DNA of 51,879 nucleotides from Pseudorhodobacter ferrugineus DSM 5888 (lineage in GTDB: Bacteria > Pseudomonadota > Alphaproteobacteria > Rhodobacterales > Rhodobacteraceae), in NCBI RefSeq assembly GCF_000420745.1, contig NZ_ATVN01000021.1, forward strand, positions 1 to 51,879. The letters are read 5' to 3'. The notes under the pieces were generated by a model, which worked only from the letters and a program-made list of their open reading frames with translations, had not been told where the DNA came from and ran no database searches. Below are positions 18,115-28,630 of this stretch, piece after piece. The translations under genes were made by a program, and so were the position numbers. How positions within the stretch are numbered: position 1 is the stretch's first letter; the number at the start of each line of letters is the position of its first letter.

Positions 18115-20397
18115 ATGATGGACGAGACACGGCAGGACAACACGCGGCAAGCGGCGCTGGATTATCACGAATTTCCCAAACCCGGAAAGCTGGAGATCAG
18201 GGCGACAAAGCCGCTGGCCAATGGTCGCGATCTGGCCCTTGCCTATAGCCCCGGCGTGGCCGAGGCCTGTTTGGAAATCAAGGCCGACCCAACCACCGCC
18301 ACGCGCTATACCTCCAAGGGCAATCTTGTGGCTGTGGTATCAAACGGCACGGCTGTTTTGGGCCTTGGCAATATCGGCGCGCTGGCGTCAAAACCGGTGA
18401 TGGAAGGCAAGGCGGTTCTGTTCAAGAAATTCGCCAATATTGATTGCTTTGACATCGAGGTGAATGAACCCGATCCCTATAAGCTGGCCGATATTGTGTG
18501 CGCGCTGGAGCCGACCTTTGGAGCGATTAACCTTGAGGATATCAAGGCGCCGGATTGTTTTATCGTTGAGGCGATTTGTCGTGAGCGCATGGGCATTCCC
18601 GTGTTTCATGATGACCAGCACGGCACCGCAATTGTGGTGGGCGCTGCGGCCACCAATGCGCTGTTTGTGGCAGGCAAAAAGTTTGAAGATATCAAGATCG
18701 TGTCAACCGGTGGCGGGGCGGCGGGGATTGCCTGTCTGAACATGTTGCTGAAGCTGGGGGTCAAGCGCGAGAACGTCTGGCTGTGCGATATCAAAGGCTT
18801 GGTCTATGAGGGCCGAACCGAGGATATGACGCCGCAAAAGGCCGAATATGCGCAGAAATCCGATAAGCGCACGCTGGCCGAGGTGATTGAGGGTGCAGAT
18901 CTGTTCCTTGGCCTGTCGGGCCCCGGCGTTTTGAAACCCGATATGGTGGCGCGGATGGCCAAGCGCCCCATCGTGTTTGCGCTTGCCAACCCCTCGCCCG
19001 AAATCACCCCCGATGACGCGCGCGCCGTGGTGCCCGATGTGATCATGGCCACGGGGCGGTCTGATTACCCCAATCAGGTCAATAACGTGCTGTGTTTCCC
19101 CTTTATTTTCCGTGGTGCGCTGGATGTGGGGGCGACCACCATCAATGACGAGATGGAGCTGGCCTGTATTGACGGTATTGCCGCATTGGCCCGCGCCACC
19201 ACAAGTGCCGAGGCGGCGGCGGCCTATAAGGGCGAACAGCTGACCTTTGGGGCCGATTACCTGATCCCGAAACCGTTCGATCCGCGCCTGATTGGCGTTG
19301 TGGCCAGTGCCGTGGCGCGCGCGGCGATTGAGACGGGGGTTGCCACCAAACAGATCGACGATTTTGATGCCTACCGGCGCAAACTGGATGGGTCTGTCTT
19401 CCGCTCCGCCCTTATCATGCGGCCGGTGTTTCAGGTCGCGGCCACCGTCACCCGCCGGATTGTATTTGCCGAGGGCGAGGACGAGCGCGTGCTGCGCGCC
19501 GCAAATGCGATGATTGAGGAAACCACCGACAAACCGATCCTGATCGGCCGCCCCGAAGTGGTGGAAAGCCGTTGTGAACGCGCGGGCCTGCCCATCCGCC
19601 CCGGCCGCGATTTTGACCTTGTGAACCCCGAAAACGACCCGCGCTATCGCGATTACTGGGAAACCTATCACGAGGTTATGGCCCGCAAAGGTGTGTCTCC
19701 CGACATCGCCCGCGCGGTGATGCGCACCAATACCACCGCGATTGGGGCCGTCATGGTCCAACGGGATGAAGCGGACAGCATGATCTGCGGCACCTTTGGC
19801 CAATACCTGTGGCACCTGAACTATGTGCGTCAGGTCTTGGGCAATGATGTGCGCCGTCCGGTCGGTGCGCTGTCGCTGATGATCCTCGAGGATGGCCCGC
19901 TGTTCATCGCAGACACCCATGTCCACCACGAACCCACGCCCGAACAGATTGCCCAATCGGTGATCGGCGCGGCGCGGCATGTGAAACGCTTTGGCCTGAC
20001 ACCAAAAATCGCCCTGTGTTCCGGGTCGCAATTTGGCAATCTGGACTGTGACACGGGGCGGCGGATGCGCGCGGCCTTGGCGATTTTGGATTCGGCCCCG
20101 CGCGATTTTCTGTATGAGGGCGAAATGCACACCGATGCCGCACTCGACCAAGGCCTGCGCGACCGGATTTTCCCCGGCGGGCGCTATAACGGGGCCGCGA
20201 ATGTGCTGGTTTATGCCAATACCGACGCGGCTGGCGGGGTGCGCAATATCCTGAAAATGCGCGGCGGCGGGCTAGAGGTCGGGCCAATTCTGATGGGGAT
20301 GGGCAACAAGGCGCATATCGTCACGCCGTCCATCACGGCGCGCGGTTTGCTGAACATGTCGGCGCTGGCGGGCACACCGGTTGCGCATTACGGCTAG
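18115..20397 (+). CDS. maeB: NADP-malic enzyme with phosphotransacetylase-like C-terminus
   Basis: A 760-residue fusion of normal MaeB length. The malic domain (residues about 20-160) holds [20 protein letters not shown], the NAD(P)-binding domain about residues 170-410 holds [20 protein letters not shown], and the C-terminal third (about 430-760) is PTA-like ([40 protein letters not shown]). It converts malate to pyruvate plus CO2 and NADPH. In this family the PTA domain is usually regulatory (acetyl-CoA responsive) rather than catalytic. GGGAGAGGC precedes the ATG. Confidence 0.95.
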   Translation: MMDETRQDNTRQAALDYHEFPKPGKLEIRATKPLANGRDLALAYSPGVAEACLEIKADPTTATRYTSKGNLVAVVSNGTAVLGLGNIGALASKPVMEGKAVLFKKFANIDCFDIEVNEPDPYKLADIVCALEPTFGAINLEDIKAPDCFIVEAICRERMGIPVFHDDQHGTAIVVGAAATNALFVAGKKFEDIKIVSTGGGAAGIACLNMLLKLGVKRENVWLCDIKGLVYEGRTEDMTPQKAEYAQKSDKRTLAEVIEGADLFLGLSGPGVLKPDMVARMAKRPIVFALANPSPEITPDDARAVVPDVIMATGRSDYPNQVNNVLCFPFIFRGALDVGATTINDEMELACIDGIAALARATTSAEAAAAYKGEQLTFGADYLIPKPFDPRLIGVVASAVARAAIETGVATKQIDDFDAYRRKLDGSVFRSALIMRPVFQVAATVTRRIVFAEGEDERVLRAANAMIEETTDKPILIGRPEVVESRCERAGLPIRPGRDFDLVNPENDPRYRDYWETYHEVMARKGVSPDIARAVMRTNTTAIGAVMVQRDEADSMICGTFGQYLWHLNYVRQVLGNDVRRPVGALSLMILEDGPLFIADTHVHHEPTPEQIAQSVIGAARHVKRFGLTPKIALCSGSQFGNLDCDTGRRMRAALAILDSAPRDFLYEGEMHTDAALDQGLRDRIFPGGRYNGAANVLVYANTDAAGGVRNILKMRGGGLEVGPILMGMGNKAHIVTPSITARGLLNMSALAGTPVAHYG

Positions 20398-20959
20398 GGT
20401 CATCGGGCATGGGCTGGCGGTGCTGGCCCTGACCCTGATCTCGCAACTGGGCGGGGTGGCGTGGTGCGCCGCCTTGCTGTTTCGCCGCAAGCGTCTTGCC
20501 TTTGTGTCGGCTTTCGTTCTGGCCTACGGCCTGCTTTGGATCGCGGCGTCGCGGCTGGCACCCTTTTCGGGGCGCGTGGCCTTGCCCTGCGGTGGCGATG
20601 GGCCGTTGCGCAGCCAAAGCCTGCTTTACTGTGCGTTAAACCGCAATTTCGTCACACCAGACCTTGCCGCCTTGGCCGATGATCTGGCAAAAGATATGGC
20701 CCGGCAATTCCCGGGTACGGTCACGCTCGCGCTTGATGCGGGCTTTCCCTTTACCAACCTGCCCCTGTTGCCCCATCTCAGCCATGATGACGGGGGAAAG
20801 CTGGACCTCGCGCTTTATTGGCAAGACCGATCCGGCCAATACCAACAAAGCCGCAGCAAATCATTGCTTGGATATTGGGGCTATGCCGACAGCCAAAGCG
20901 ATTGCGCCAAACGCTGGGCAGAATTGCCAATTGGACCGCACCCGCGCCGCCCGCCATGA
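20381..20959 (+). CDS. Unknown membrane-anchored protein coupled to maeB
   Basis: A 192-residue frame from a TTG at 20381 that overlaps the maeB end by 17 bases; a GTG at 20420 is an alternative. Two hydrophobic segments (VIGHGLAVLALTLISQLGGV and RLAFVSAFVLAYGLLWIAAS) are followed by a soluble part of about 130 residues with CGGDG, LPLLPHLSHDDGGKLDLALY and a final cysteine. The soluble part probably faces the periplasm. I do not recognise a family. The overlap suggests co-translation with maeB. The start is uncertain; the coding frame itself looks real. Confidence 0.65.
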   Translation: MRITARVIGHGLAVLALTLISQLGGVAWCAALLFRRKRLAFVSAFVLAYGLLWIAASRLAPFSGRVALPCGGDGPLRSQSLLYCALNRNFVTPDLAALADDLAKDMARQFPGTVTLALDAGFPFTNLPLLPHLSHDDGGKLDLALYWQDRSGQYQQSRSKSLLGYWGYADSQSDCAKRWAELPIGPHPRRPP

Positions 20960-20996
20960 CGACCACATCCACCTGCAACTCTGATCCGCATTCTTT

Positions 20997-21057
20997 CCGG
21001 CCCAAATATCCTCAGGGGGTGAGGTGCGACAGCACCGAGGGGGCGCGAGCGCCCCCT
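20997..21057 (+). repeat. 3'-end box plus hairpin element, copy B
   Basis: CGGCCCAAATATCC is followed by TCAGGGGGTGAG, a small hairpin GGTGC-GACA-GCACC (21023-21036) and a longer palindrome AGGGGGCGC-GA-GCGCCCCCT (21038-21057). It lies about 40 bases past the stop of the membrane protein gene and probably ends that transcript. The remaining 150 bases before prpE hold no gene. Confidence 0.65.
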
Positions 21058-21210
21058 ATCCGAATTTCATCGAAAATTCGCGCGCCTGTCCCGCCGTTTG
21101 CGCTAAACGTGACCATAAAGCGCACACTCTTTGCCAAAACACCCCCGCAACAATCTTGCCAGACAAGCTGCCGCAGCGTAACAAGGCGCAAACCGGCAGG
21201 AGGGTATACT

Positions 21211-23127
21211 ATGGCACACATTGGTGAAAGCGGCGGCGCATACTCAAACACCTACGCAGGCTGGAAGGCCGATCCCGAAGCGTTCTGGATGCAAGCCGCA
21301 GACAGCATCGACTGGGACCGCGCGCCGACACACGCCCTGAACGCCACCCGCGCGCCGTTTTACGAATGGTTCACCGACGGCATGGTCAACACCTGCTGGA
21401 ACGCCGTGGACCGCCACGTCGAGGCTGGGCGCGGCAGCCAGATCGCCATTATCCACGACAGCCCCGTCACCCGCACCAAACATTCCATCACCTTCGATGA
21501 ACTCCGCAACCGCGTGGCATCGCTGGCAGGGGCCTTGCGCGCCAAAGGCGTGGAAAAAGGCGACCGCGTTTTGATTTACATGCCGATGGTCCCCGAGGCG
21601 CTGGAGGCTATGTTGGCCTGTGCGCGGCTTGGCGCTGTGCATTCGGTGGTATTTGGCGGGTTCGCGGCAAGCGAACTGGCCGTGCGGATCGACGATTGCA
21701 AACCAAAGGCCATTATCGCGGCATCCTGCGGGATCGAACCCAACCGCGTGATCCATTACAAACCGCTGTTGGACGGCGCCATTGATATGGCCACGCACAA
21801 ACCCGATTTCTGTGTCATTTTCCAGCGTGAACAAGAGGTTGCAAAACTGATCGAGGGTCGCGATTTTAACTGGCACGGCTTTCAATACGGCGTCGAGCCC
21901 GCCGATTGTGTGCCCGTCAGCGGCGACCATCCGGCCTATATCCTCTATACCTCGGGCACCACAGGCGCGCCCAAAGGCGTGGTGCGGGCCACGGGCGGGC
22001 ATTTGGTTGCGCTGAACTGGACCATGAAAAACGTCTATAACGTGGGCGCGGGTGATGTGTTTTGGGCCGCGTCCGATGTGGGCTGGGTCGTGGGGCATTC
22101 CTATATCTGCTATGGCCCGTTGATCGCGGGCTGCACGACCGTGGTGTTTGAAGGCAAACCCGTGGGCACCCCCGATGCAGGCACCTTTTGGCGGGTGATT
22201 GCGGAACATAAGGTCAAATCCTTTTTCACCGCCCCCACCGCCTTGCGCGCCATCAAGCGCGATGACCCGCAGGCAAAGCTGATGGCCAATTACGACCTGA
22301 GCAACCTTCAGGCACTGTACCTTGCGGGCGAGCGCGCCGACCCCGACACCATCAACTGGGCCATGAATGCATTGAACATCCCCGTCATCGACCATTGGTG
22401 GCAGACCGAAACCGGCTGGGCGATTGCCGCCAACCCGATGGGGATCGAGGCACTGCCGATCAAAATCGGGTCGCCATCCGTGCCGATGCCCGGCTATGAC
22501 GTGCAGGTCTTGGATGAAGGCGGCCACCCTGTGCCCGCCGGAACCTTGGGCGCGATTGCGGTGAAACTGCCCTTGCCCCCCGGCACCTTGCCAACCCTGT
22601 GGAACGCCGAAGACCGGTTCAAAAAATCCTACCTCACCACCTTCCCCGGATTTTATGAAACCGGCGATGCGGGCTATATCGACGAAGACGGCTATCTGTA
22701 CATCATGGCGCGCACCGATGACGTGATCAACGTCGCGGGCCACCGCTTGTCGACAGGTGCAATGGAAGAGGTGTTGGCAGGCCACCCCGATGTGGCCGAA
22801 TGCGCCGTGATCGGCGTGGCAGATGCGTTGAAAGGCCAGTCGCCCTTGGGTTTCTTGTGCCTGAATTCGGGTTCCGATCGGGATGAGGCGGACGTGGTCA
22901 AGGAATGCGTGAAACTGATGCGTGACAAAATCGGCCCCGTGGCCGATTTCAAACGCGCGCTGGTGGTCAACCGCCTGCCCAAAACGCGGTCGGGTAAAAT
23001 CCTGCGGTCGACAATGGTGAAAATCGCCGACAGCGAACCGTTCAAAGCCCCCGCCACGATCGAAGACCCCGCCGTGCTGGACGAAATCCGTACAGCCCTG
23101 CAAACCTTGGGCTTGGCACAGGCATGA
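21211..23127 (+). CDS. prpE: Propionyl-CoA synthetase
   Basis: A 638-residue AMP-forming acyl-CoA synthetase, close to the usual PrpE length. Motifs: the N-terminal ACAS segment SGGAYSNTYAGWKADPEAFW, P-loop YTSGTTGAPKGVVR, A5-type DHWWQTETGWAI, hinge FYETGDAGYIDEDGY, and the catalytic lysine in KTRSGKILRS near the C-terminus. It activates propionate (and probably acetate) to the CoA thioester. A strong GGCAGGAGGG precedes the ATG. Acetate made by the Xsc/AckA route elsewhere in the window could be a substrate for this or another synthetase; that link is inference. Confidence 0.9.
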   Translation: MAHIGESGGAYSNTYAGWKADPEAFWMQAADSIDWDRAPTHALNATRAPFYEWFTDGMVNTCWNAVDRHVEAGRGSQIAIIHDSPVTRTKHSITFDELRNRVASLAGALRAKGVEKGDRVLIYMPMVPEALEAMLACARLGAVHSVVFGGFAASELAVRIDDCKPKAIIAASCGIEPNRVIHYKPLLDGAIDMATHKPDFCVIFQREQEVAKLIEGRDFNWHGFQYGVEPADCVPVSGDHPAYILYTSGTTGAPKGVVRATGGHLVALNWTMKNVYNVGAGDVFWAASDVGWVVGHSYICYGPLIAGCTTVVFEGKPVGTPDAGTFWRVIAEHKVKSFFTAPTALRAIKRDDPQAKLMANYDLSNLQALYLAGERADPDTINWAMNALNIPVIDHWWQTETGWAIAANPMGIEALPIKIGSPSVPMPGYDVQVLDEGGHPVPAGTLGAIAVKLPLPPGTLPTLWNAEDRFKKSYLTTFPGFYETGDAGYIDEDGYLYIMARTDDVINVAGHRLSTGAMEEVLAGHPDVAECAVIGVADALKGQSPLGFLCLNSGSDRDEADVVKECVKLMRDKIGPVADFKRALVVNRLPKTRSGKILRSTMVKIADSEPFKAPATIEDPAVLDEIRTALQTLGLAQA

Positions 23128-23289
23128 GCACGCTTAACGTGTAGGCGGGCATCCGCACGCCCTCTTAGGGGGAAACCTGATCTCTTTTACCCGCTAGACT
23201 TTTGCGGTGTGAGGCGTAACCTTTACCCAATTGAAGGTCGAGGTTTGGGGACTATAGCCTTGATCAGATTTCCCAAAGGTGCAGACATT

Positions 23290-24783
23290 ATGAACGAAAA
23301 TCTGCGCCTTGGCCTGCCCAACAGCGCGCGACCGCATACAACCCCGCAGACATCCTCGATGACCGAGGAACTGGCGCTTTTGGGCCATGATATCCGCTCG
23401 GCTGTCACGGATGTGTTGGCCGGGCTTGCGATGGTCGATGACCAAAATCTGACGGAATCGGACCGCCAGCAGCTGGCACGAGTCAGGGTCAGCGCCGCCA
23501 GCCTTGTGCGCTATCTTGAGGATGGGCTGACCACGCTTTTGGCGGACGCGCCCCCAGAGCTGGACCAAGCACCAACGCATATTGCCGAATTAGTTCAGGA
23601 CCTAACCCACCGTTTTTGCTATTCAACAGGCCAAAACCAAAATGCCGTCATCACGGCGTCGGCCGATCTGCCTGCAACGATTATCTGCAACCGCACCGCG
23701 TTGGACCGGATTTTGACCAACCTGATCAGCAATGCCATCACCCATTCCGATGGCCAAACTGTTCGTCTTGTTATTGCCCGGCCTGCCTCTGACCAAATTT
23801 GTTTTTCTGTCATCGATCAGGGACCAGGGTTTCCCGACCACCTTGGCGACCGCATGCAAAACAGCCGCGCCATTCCGGCGTGGCAAACATCCGAGGGCCA
23901 CGGGCTTGGCCTTCGCATTGCCCATATTCTGGCGCAGCGCATGGGGGCGACATTGGATCTGCGCAACCAAGACGGCGGCGCGGTTGCGGCCCTGACGCTG
24001 CCCCTTTTACCCGACGCCCAAGCCACACCAACCCCGCCCGTGCAAAGCCAATGCCTGACCGGCAAACGCGTTTTGATTGCCGATGACAGCGCGCCGCAAC
24101 TTTTGCTGTTGGACAAGTTTCTGCGCGATTGCGGCGCCGAAACAACAATTATGCGCGATGGCATCACTGCAGAACGTGCCCTTTTGGCCGGACATTTCGA
24201 TTTGGCCCTGATTGACCATGAAATGCCGGGCCGTACGGGGTTGCAAATATGCACGGCCTTGCGCGACACGCCCTTACGTATCGTCCTGTTGACCGCGCAT
24301 CACTTGCCTGCGGTTCATCATGCCGCTTTGGCAGCGGGGGCGGCACAGGTGCTGGTCAAACCCATCACATCGGCGCAAAGTCTGGCCGCAGCTTTATGCG
24401 ATGTCCTCGGCCAATCCCTGCCAAACGCCCCTCCCCCCCGCGACCCTACCGGCTTTGACCGCTTGCTGGATATGGCAGGCCCCGATTTGGCCGCCGAACT
24501 TCTTGCCAGTTATCAAAACGATCTGACGGCAGTTCAAACCAAGATGCAGATGGCCTTGCACCCTTTGGATTGGCCAGCCCTTTGCGCCGCGTCGCATGTG
24601 CTGATAGCGCTTGCTGGCACGGCAGGGGATACGGCATTGGAACACAGCGCCCGCGCCTTTAACACAGCGGCCAACGCCCAAGACACAAACGCTGTATCGC
24701 AGCAAAAAGAGGCTGTCCTTGACGGGCTGGCAGGTCTGCTTACACTACTGCACCAGATTGAACAGGAACGGCACCGCATCTGA
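23290..24783 (+). CDS. Soluble hybrid histidine kinase (HK-REC-HPt)
   Basis: About 497 residues, with no membrane segment and no recognisable sensory domain. A short N-terminal tail leads to the H-box ALLGHDIRSAVTDV (His 33). The ATPase has N-box NLISNAITHS, G1 DQGPGFPD and G2 EGHGLGLRIA. A receiver domain follows (LIADDS, phospho-acceptor LIDHEMPG, LLTAHH, LVKPI), then a C-terminal HPt-like domain with ASHVLIALAGTAG. The phosphorelay His-Asp-His would feed an external receiver. The next gene overlaps by one base and encodes one. The ATG at 23290 (AAAGGTG upstream) is preferred to a GTG at 23209. Confidence 0.83.
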   Translation: MNENLRLGLPNSARPHTTPQTSSMTEELALLGHDIRSAVTDVLAGLAMVDDQNLTESDRQQLARVRVSAASLVRYLEDGLTTLLADAPPELDQAPTHIAELVQDLTHRFCYSTGQNQNAVITASADLPATIICNRTALDRILTNLISNAITHSDGQTVRLVIARPASDQICFSVIDQGPGFPDHLGDRMQNSRAIPAWQTSEGHGLGLRIAHILAQRMGATLDLRNQDGGAVAALTLPLLPDAQATPTPPVQSQCLTGKRVLIADDSAPQLLLLDKFLRDCGAETTIMRDGITAERALLAGHFDLALIDHEMPGRTGLQICTALRDTPLRIVLLTAHHLPAVHHAALAAGAAQVLVKPITSAQSLAAALCDVLGQSLPNAPPPRDPTGFDRLLDMAGPDLAAELLASYQNDLTAVQTKMQMALHPLDWPALCAASHVLIALAGTAGDTALEHSARAFNTAANAQDTNAVSQQKEAVLDGLAGLLTLLHQIEQERHRI

Positions 24784-26246
24784 TGAACCAAGCCCACCGC
24801 AGCAAATCCAAGGCCACAAAGCCGCCAGCCATCTTGCTGATCGAAGACACCGTTTCGCTGCAAATGGTGTACCGCGCCACGCTGGTCAACGCGGGCCACA
24901 GCGTGAACGCCGCCGCCACCGCGACTGAAGGCTTTGCGCTGTTTTGTCAGGACCAACCGCGCATTGTGCTGCTGGACCTAACCTTGCCCGACCGTGACGG
25001 GCTTGACCTGATGCAAGATATGCTGGCCCGCCACCCCGAAACCTGCGTCATCGTGATCACCGCCAACGGGTCGATCAACAAAGCGGTCGAGGCGATGCGC
25101 GCAGGGGCCCATGACTTTTTGGTCAAACCCTTTGATGAAGGGCGGTTTTTGTCGGCTGTCGATAATGCCTTGCGCGGGGCCGTTCACGGCGTTTCAGGCG
25201 GGGCTTCACGCGGCGCCGCCCCCCCCGCAGCCCGCCCCCGAACCGCGATCCGCCAACCGGACCCCTTGCCCGATGGCGGCTTTATCGGCTCGTCGCCTGC
25301 AATGGCGCGCATCCAAGGCAAAATCGCATCCGTGGCGCAAAGCATGGCGACCGTGTTCATCACCGGCGAAAGCGGCACAGGCAAGGAACTTTGCGCACTG
25401 GCCGTCCACCATCAATCGCCACGCAGCGCAGGTCCGTTCATCGCGCTGAACTGTGGCGCAATACCGGCAGAATTGCTGGAATCCGAAGTGTTCGGCCATG
25501 TCAAAGGCTCGTTCACCGGCGCCATTTCCGATAAACTGGGGGCGGCGGCGGCGGCTGATGGCGGCACGCTGTTTCTGGACGAAGTCTGCGAAATGCTGCC
25601 CGCCCTGCAAACCAAACTGCTGCGGTTTTTGCAAACCTCGACCGTGCAGCCCGTGGGGGCCACCCGCCCGCGCAAGGTGAACGTCCGCATCGTCTGCGCC
25701 ACCAACCGCGATCCGGCCGATGCCGTGCGCCGGGGCCAGTTCCGCGAAGATCTGTATTACCGCCTTTACGTCGTTCCCATCCATATGCCGCCATTGCGCG
25801 ACCGCCACGACGATGTGATCGAAATCGCCGAAACCGCGCTGCAACGCTTTGCCGCCGAAGAGGGCCGCGCCTTTACCGCCCTGGCACCCGATGTCCGCCA
25901 AATGTTCCGTGATATGCCTTGGCCGGGCAATGTGCGGCAGGTGCTGAATGTGATGCGCAATGTCGCCGTGCTTTATGATGGCACCACCGTCGAACGCCAC
26001 ATGCTGCCCGATGATATCACGACCGACGCCTTGCAAGTGGTAAGCCCTGCCGCCGCGCCCGCCCCCGCCACGCCGACGCTCGACGGGCTTTTGGGCCGCC
26101 CCTTGGCCGAGGTGGAACGCGAAATCATTGAGGCCACGATAGACATGCACGCAGGCTCGGTCCCGCGCGCCGCCCGCGTCCTCGACGTGTCCCCTTCGAC
26201 CATCTACCGCAAGCTGGAACTTTGGGCCAATACGCCCAAATCCTAA
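24783..26246 (+). CDS. Sigma54-dependent response regulator (LuxO/NtrC type)
   Basis: A 487-residue protein. The receiver domain (residues about 16-130) has acceptor Asp65 (IVLLDLTLPD), VITANGS and FLVKPFD. The AAA+ domain follows a Pro/Ala linker, with Walker A GESGTGKE, the sigma54-contact loop GSFTGA (Ser in place of Ala), Walker B GGTLFLDEV and REDLYYRL. A C-terminal Fis-type HTH is present (VPRAARVLDVSPSTIYRKLE). It should activate RpoN promoters when phosphorylated. It overlaps the kinase stop (TGATG), so kinase and regulator are made together. Targets are unknown; the neighbouring genes are housekeeping. Confidence 0.9.
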   Translation: MNQAHRSKSKATKPPAILLIEDTVSLQMVYRATLVNAGHSVNAAATATEGFALFCQDQPRIVLLDLTLPDRDGLDLMQDMLARHPETCVIVITANGSINKAVEAMRAGAHDFLVKPFDEGRFLSAVDNALRGAVHGVSGGASRGAAPPAARPRTAIRQPDPLPDGGFIGSSPAMARIQGKIASVAQSMATVFITGESGTGKELCALAVHHQSPRSAGPFIALNCGAIPAELLESEVFGHVKGSFTGAISDKLGAAAAADGGTLFLDEVCEMLPALQTKLLRFLQTSTVQPVGATRPRKVNVRIVCATNRDPADAVRRGQFREDLYYRLYVVPIHMPPLRDRHDDVIEIAETALQRFAAEEGRAFTALAPDVRQMFRDMPWPGNVRQVLNVMRNVAVLYDGTTVERHMLPDDITTDALQVVSPAAAPAPATPTLDGLLGRPLAEVEREIIEATIDMHAGSVPRAARVLDVSPSTIYRKLELWANTPKS

Positions 26247-26260
26247 CAGACCCCTAACAT

Positions 26261-26319
26261 CATCTTGGCAAAAATACCTTGGGGGTGAGCCGCGTCGCGG
26301 CGAGGGGGCAAAGCCCCCT
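26261..26319 (+). repeat. 3'-end box plus hairpin element, copy C
   Basis: ATCTTGGCAAAAATACC is followed by TTGGGGGTGAG, a hairpin GCCGCG-T-CGCGGC (26289-26301) and AGGGGGC-AAA-GCCCCCT (26303-26319). It occupies the convergent gap between the response regulator and nadK, so it may terminate both. Confidence 0.65.
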
Positions 26320-26330
26320 TCCCCTGCCGG

Positions 26331-27092
26331 TTACGCAAACTGTTCGCGCAGCAACCGCTCTTCCAACCCATGCCCTTCATCAAACAAAATCCGGTGCCGG
26401 ATGGCGGGTTCGGACCGAATTTCCACCGACAAAACATCCGGCACCGACAGGCTGTCAGCCGCCGCAAGGACCGGCCGCTTGACTGGCTCCAACACATCAA
26501 ACCGCACCACTGCGGCTTTGGGTAACAACGCCCCACGCCAACGGCGGGGCCGAAACGCTGCAATCGCGGTCAAGGTCAGAACTTCCGACCCGATCGGTAC
26601 AATCGGCCCATGCGCGGAATAGTTATAGGCGGTCGATCCCGCAGGCGTGGCGACCAGCGCCCCATCGCAGACCAACTCCTCCATCCGCACCCGGCCATCC
26701 ACCGAAATTCGCAGCTTGGCCGCTTGTGGCCCCGCGCGCAGCAGGCTCACCTCATTGATCGCAAGGCCCGTCACAGGCACCCCGCTCACAGTTTCAGCCG
26801 TCATGGCCAAAGGGTTCAGAACCTCCTCGCCCGCCTCGTCCAATCGTTGCGGCAAATTCTCTTCGCTATAGGCATTCATCAAAAACCCGATGGTGCCGCA
26901 GTTCATTCCATAAACCGGCATCTCAAGGTGCTGCATCTCGTGCAGGGTTTGCAGCATGAAACCGTCCCCGCCCAGCGCCACGATATGGCTTGCCGTCTCG
27001 GGCGAATGGTTGCCATAGGTTCGGGTCAAACGGGCCAGCGCGTCTTGCGCGTCCGGCGCGTTGCTTGCCAAAAATGCGATCTTTTGCCCCAC
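26331..27092 (-). CDS. nadK: NAD kinase
   Basis: A protein of about 253 residues. Motifs: [17 protein letters not shown] (GGDG catalytic and nucleotide site), [10 protein letters not shown], and SCTA-type [19 protein letters not shown]. It phosphorylates NAD to NADP. The frame extends to an ATG at 27251, but the family normally starts at KIAFLAS; a GTG at 27092 with AGGGGA upstream gives the usual length. The start is therefore tentative. It is divergent from glyA. Confidence 0.92.
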   Translation of the reverse strand: MGQKIAFLASNAPDAQDALARLTRTYGNHSPETASHIVALGGDGFMLQTLHEMQHLEMPVYGMNCGTIGFLMNAYSEENLPQRLDEAGEEVLNPLAMTAETVSGVPVTGLAINEVSLLRAGPQAAKLRISVDGRVRMEELVCDGALVATPAGSTAYNYSAHGPIVPIGSEVLTLTAIAAFRPRRWRGALLPKAAVVRFDVLEPVKRPVLAAADSLSVPDVLSVEIRSEPAIRHRILFDEGHGLEERLLREQFA

Positions 27093-27303
27093 GCTGTCCC
27101 CTTTTCTGCACCAACCTTCACAGTCTTGCGGGGCTGCAAGGTCAAACTCAACCCCCACCCGCACCGTTAGCGCTAAAAGTTTCCCATCCGAAACAGCAAT
27201 GTCGCCCAAACAGGGCATCACGGCGGATTCTAACCTTTCTTGCGCGCCCAAGCTGCATTACATAGCCCCAATCCAATACCTGCGCCCAGTCAAGGAGACG
27301 CCC

Positions 27304-28611
27304 ATGAACGCCCCCGCCGATACATCCCACCGCGACGCCGGTTTCTTTACCGAAACGCTTGCCACCCGCGATGCCGAACTGTTTGGCGCGATGACGCTGG
27401 AACTTGGCCGCCAGCGCGACGAGATCGAGCTGATCGCCTCTGAGAACATCGTGTCCCGCGCCGTGATGGAGGCGCAAGGGTCGGTGATGACCAACAAATA
27501 CGCCGAGGGCTATCCGGGCCGTCGCTATTATGGTGGCTGCCAATATGTCGATATTGCCGAAAATCTGGCGATTGAACGCGCCTGCGAAATCTTTGGCTGC
27601 TCTTTCGCCAACGTCCAGCCGAACTCGGGTTCGCAAGCCAACCAAGGCGTGTTCCAAGCGCTGATCAAACCGGGCGATACCATTTTGGGCATGTCCTTGG
27701 ATGCAGGTGGCCACTTGACCCACGGGGCGGCGCCTAACCAATCGGGCAAATGGTTCAACGCGGTGCAATACGGCGTTGTCAAAGACACCTTGCTGCCCGA
27801 TTATGACCAGATCGAGGCCTTGGCGCTGGAACATAAACCCGCGCTGATCATCGCGGGCGGCTCGGCCATTCCGCGCATCCTCGATTTCAAACGCTTCCGC
27901 GAGATTGCCGATAAGGTGGGTGCCTATTTCCTCGTCGATATGGCACATTTCGCGGGGTTGGTTGCGGCGGGTCTGTACCCCAGCCCGTTCCCGCACGCGC
28001 ATGTGGCCACCACGACCACGCATAAAACCCTGCGCGGCCCGCGCGGTGGGATGATTTTGACGAATGACGAAGCGATTGCCAAAAAAGTAAACTCGGCCAT
28101 TTTCCCCGGCATCCAAGGCGGCCCCTTGATGCATGTCATCGCCGCCAAAGCGGTAGCCTTTGGTGAGGCGCTGCGGCCTGAATTCAAAGCCTATCAGGCA
28201 CAGGTTATCAAAAACGCGCAGGCGCTGGCCGATCAGCTGATGAAAGGCGGGCTTGGCACCGTCACGGGCGGCACCGATACGCATTTGATGCTGGTCGATC
28301 TGCGCCCCAAAGGCGTGAAGGGCAATGCGACTGAAAAGGCACTTGGCCGCGCCCATATCACCTGCAACAAAAACGGTATCCCCTTTGATACCGAAAAGCC
28401 GACCATCACCTCTGGCATCCGTCTTGGCACCCCCGCAGGTACGACCCGCGGCTTTGGCGAGGCTGAATTCCGCCTGATCGGTGACTGGATTGTCGAAGTG
28501 GTCGACGGTCTGGCCGCGAATGGCGAAGACGGCAACGGCGCGGTCGAAGAGGCCGTAAAGGCCAAGGTCGAGGCGCTGTGCCAACGCTTTCCGATCTATC
28601 CGGGGCTGTAA
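27304..28611 (+). CDS. glyA: Serine hydroxymethyltransferase
   Basis: A 435-residue fold-type I PLP enzyme. Motifs: [14 protein letters not shown], the active-site lysine in [14 protein letters not shown], and SGSQANQ ([13 protein letters not shown]). It interconverts serine and glycine with tetrahydrofolate. The ATG at 27304 has AAGGAG upstream. The gene is followed by a textbook terminator. No glycine-riboswitch-like structure was recognised in the 211-base gap upstream. Confidence 0.96.
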   Translation: MNAPADTSHRDAGFFTETLATRDAELFGAMTLELGRQRDEIELIASENIVSRAVMEAQGSVMTNKYAEGYPGRRYYGGCQYVDIAENLAIERACEIFGCSFANVQPNSGSQANQGVFQALIKPGDTILGMSLDAGGHLTHGAAPNQSGKWFNAVQYGVVKDTLLPDYDQIEALALEHKPALIIAGGSAIPRILDFKRFREIADKVGAYFLVDMAHFAGLVAAGLYPSPFPHAHVATTTTHKTLRGPRGGMILTNDEAIAKKVNSAIFPGIQGGPLMHVIAAKAVAFGEALRPEFKAYQAQVIKNAQALADQLMKGGLGTVTGGTDTHLMLVDLRPKGVKGNATEKALGRAHITCNKNGIPFDTEKPTITSGIRLGTPAGTTRGFGEAEFRLIGDWIVEVVDGLAANGEDGNGAVEEAVKAKVEALCQRFPIYPGL

Positions 28612-28630
28612 ATCCGCCAAAATGACAATC

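Noticed and set aside
19400-20397. PTA-like domain of MaeB as the missing phosphotransacetylase for Xsc
   Set aside because: In this family the domain is generally regulatory and not catalytic, and the gene is 16 kb away and not linked to the sulfonate operon.
27093-27303. Glycine riboswitch before glyA
   Set aside because: No tandem aptamer-like pairing or conserved core was recognised in the gap, which also holds the divergent nadK promoter.
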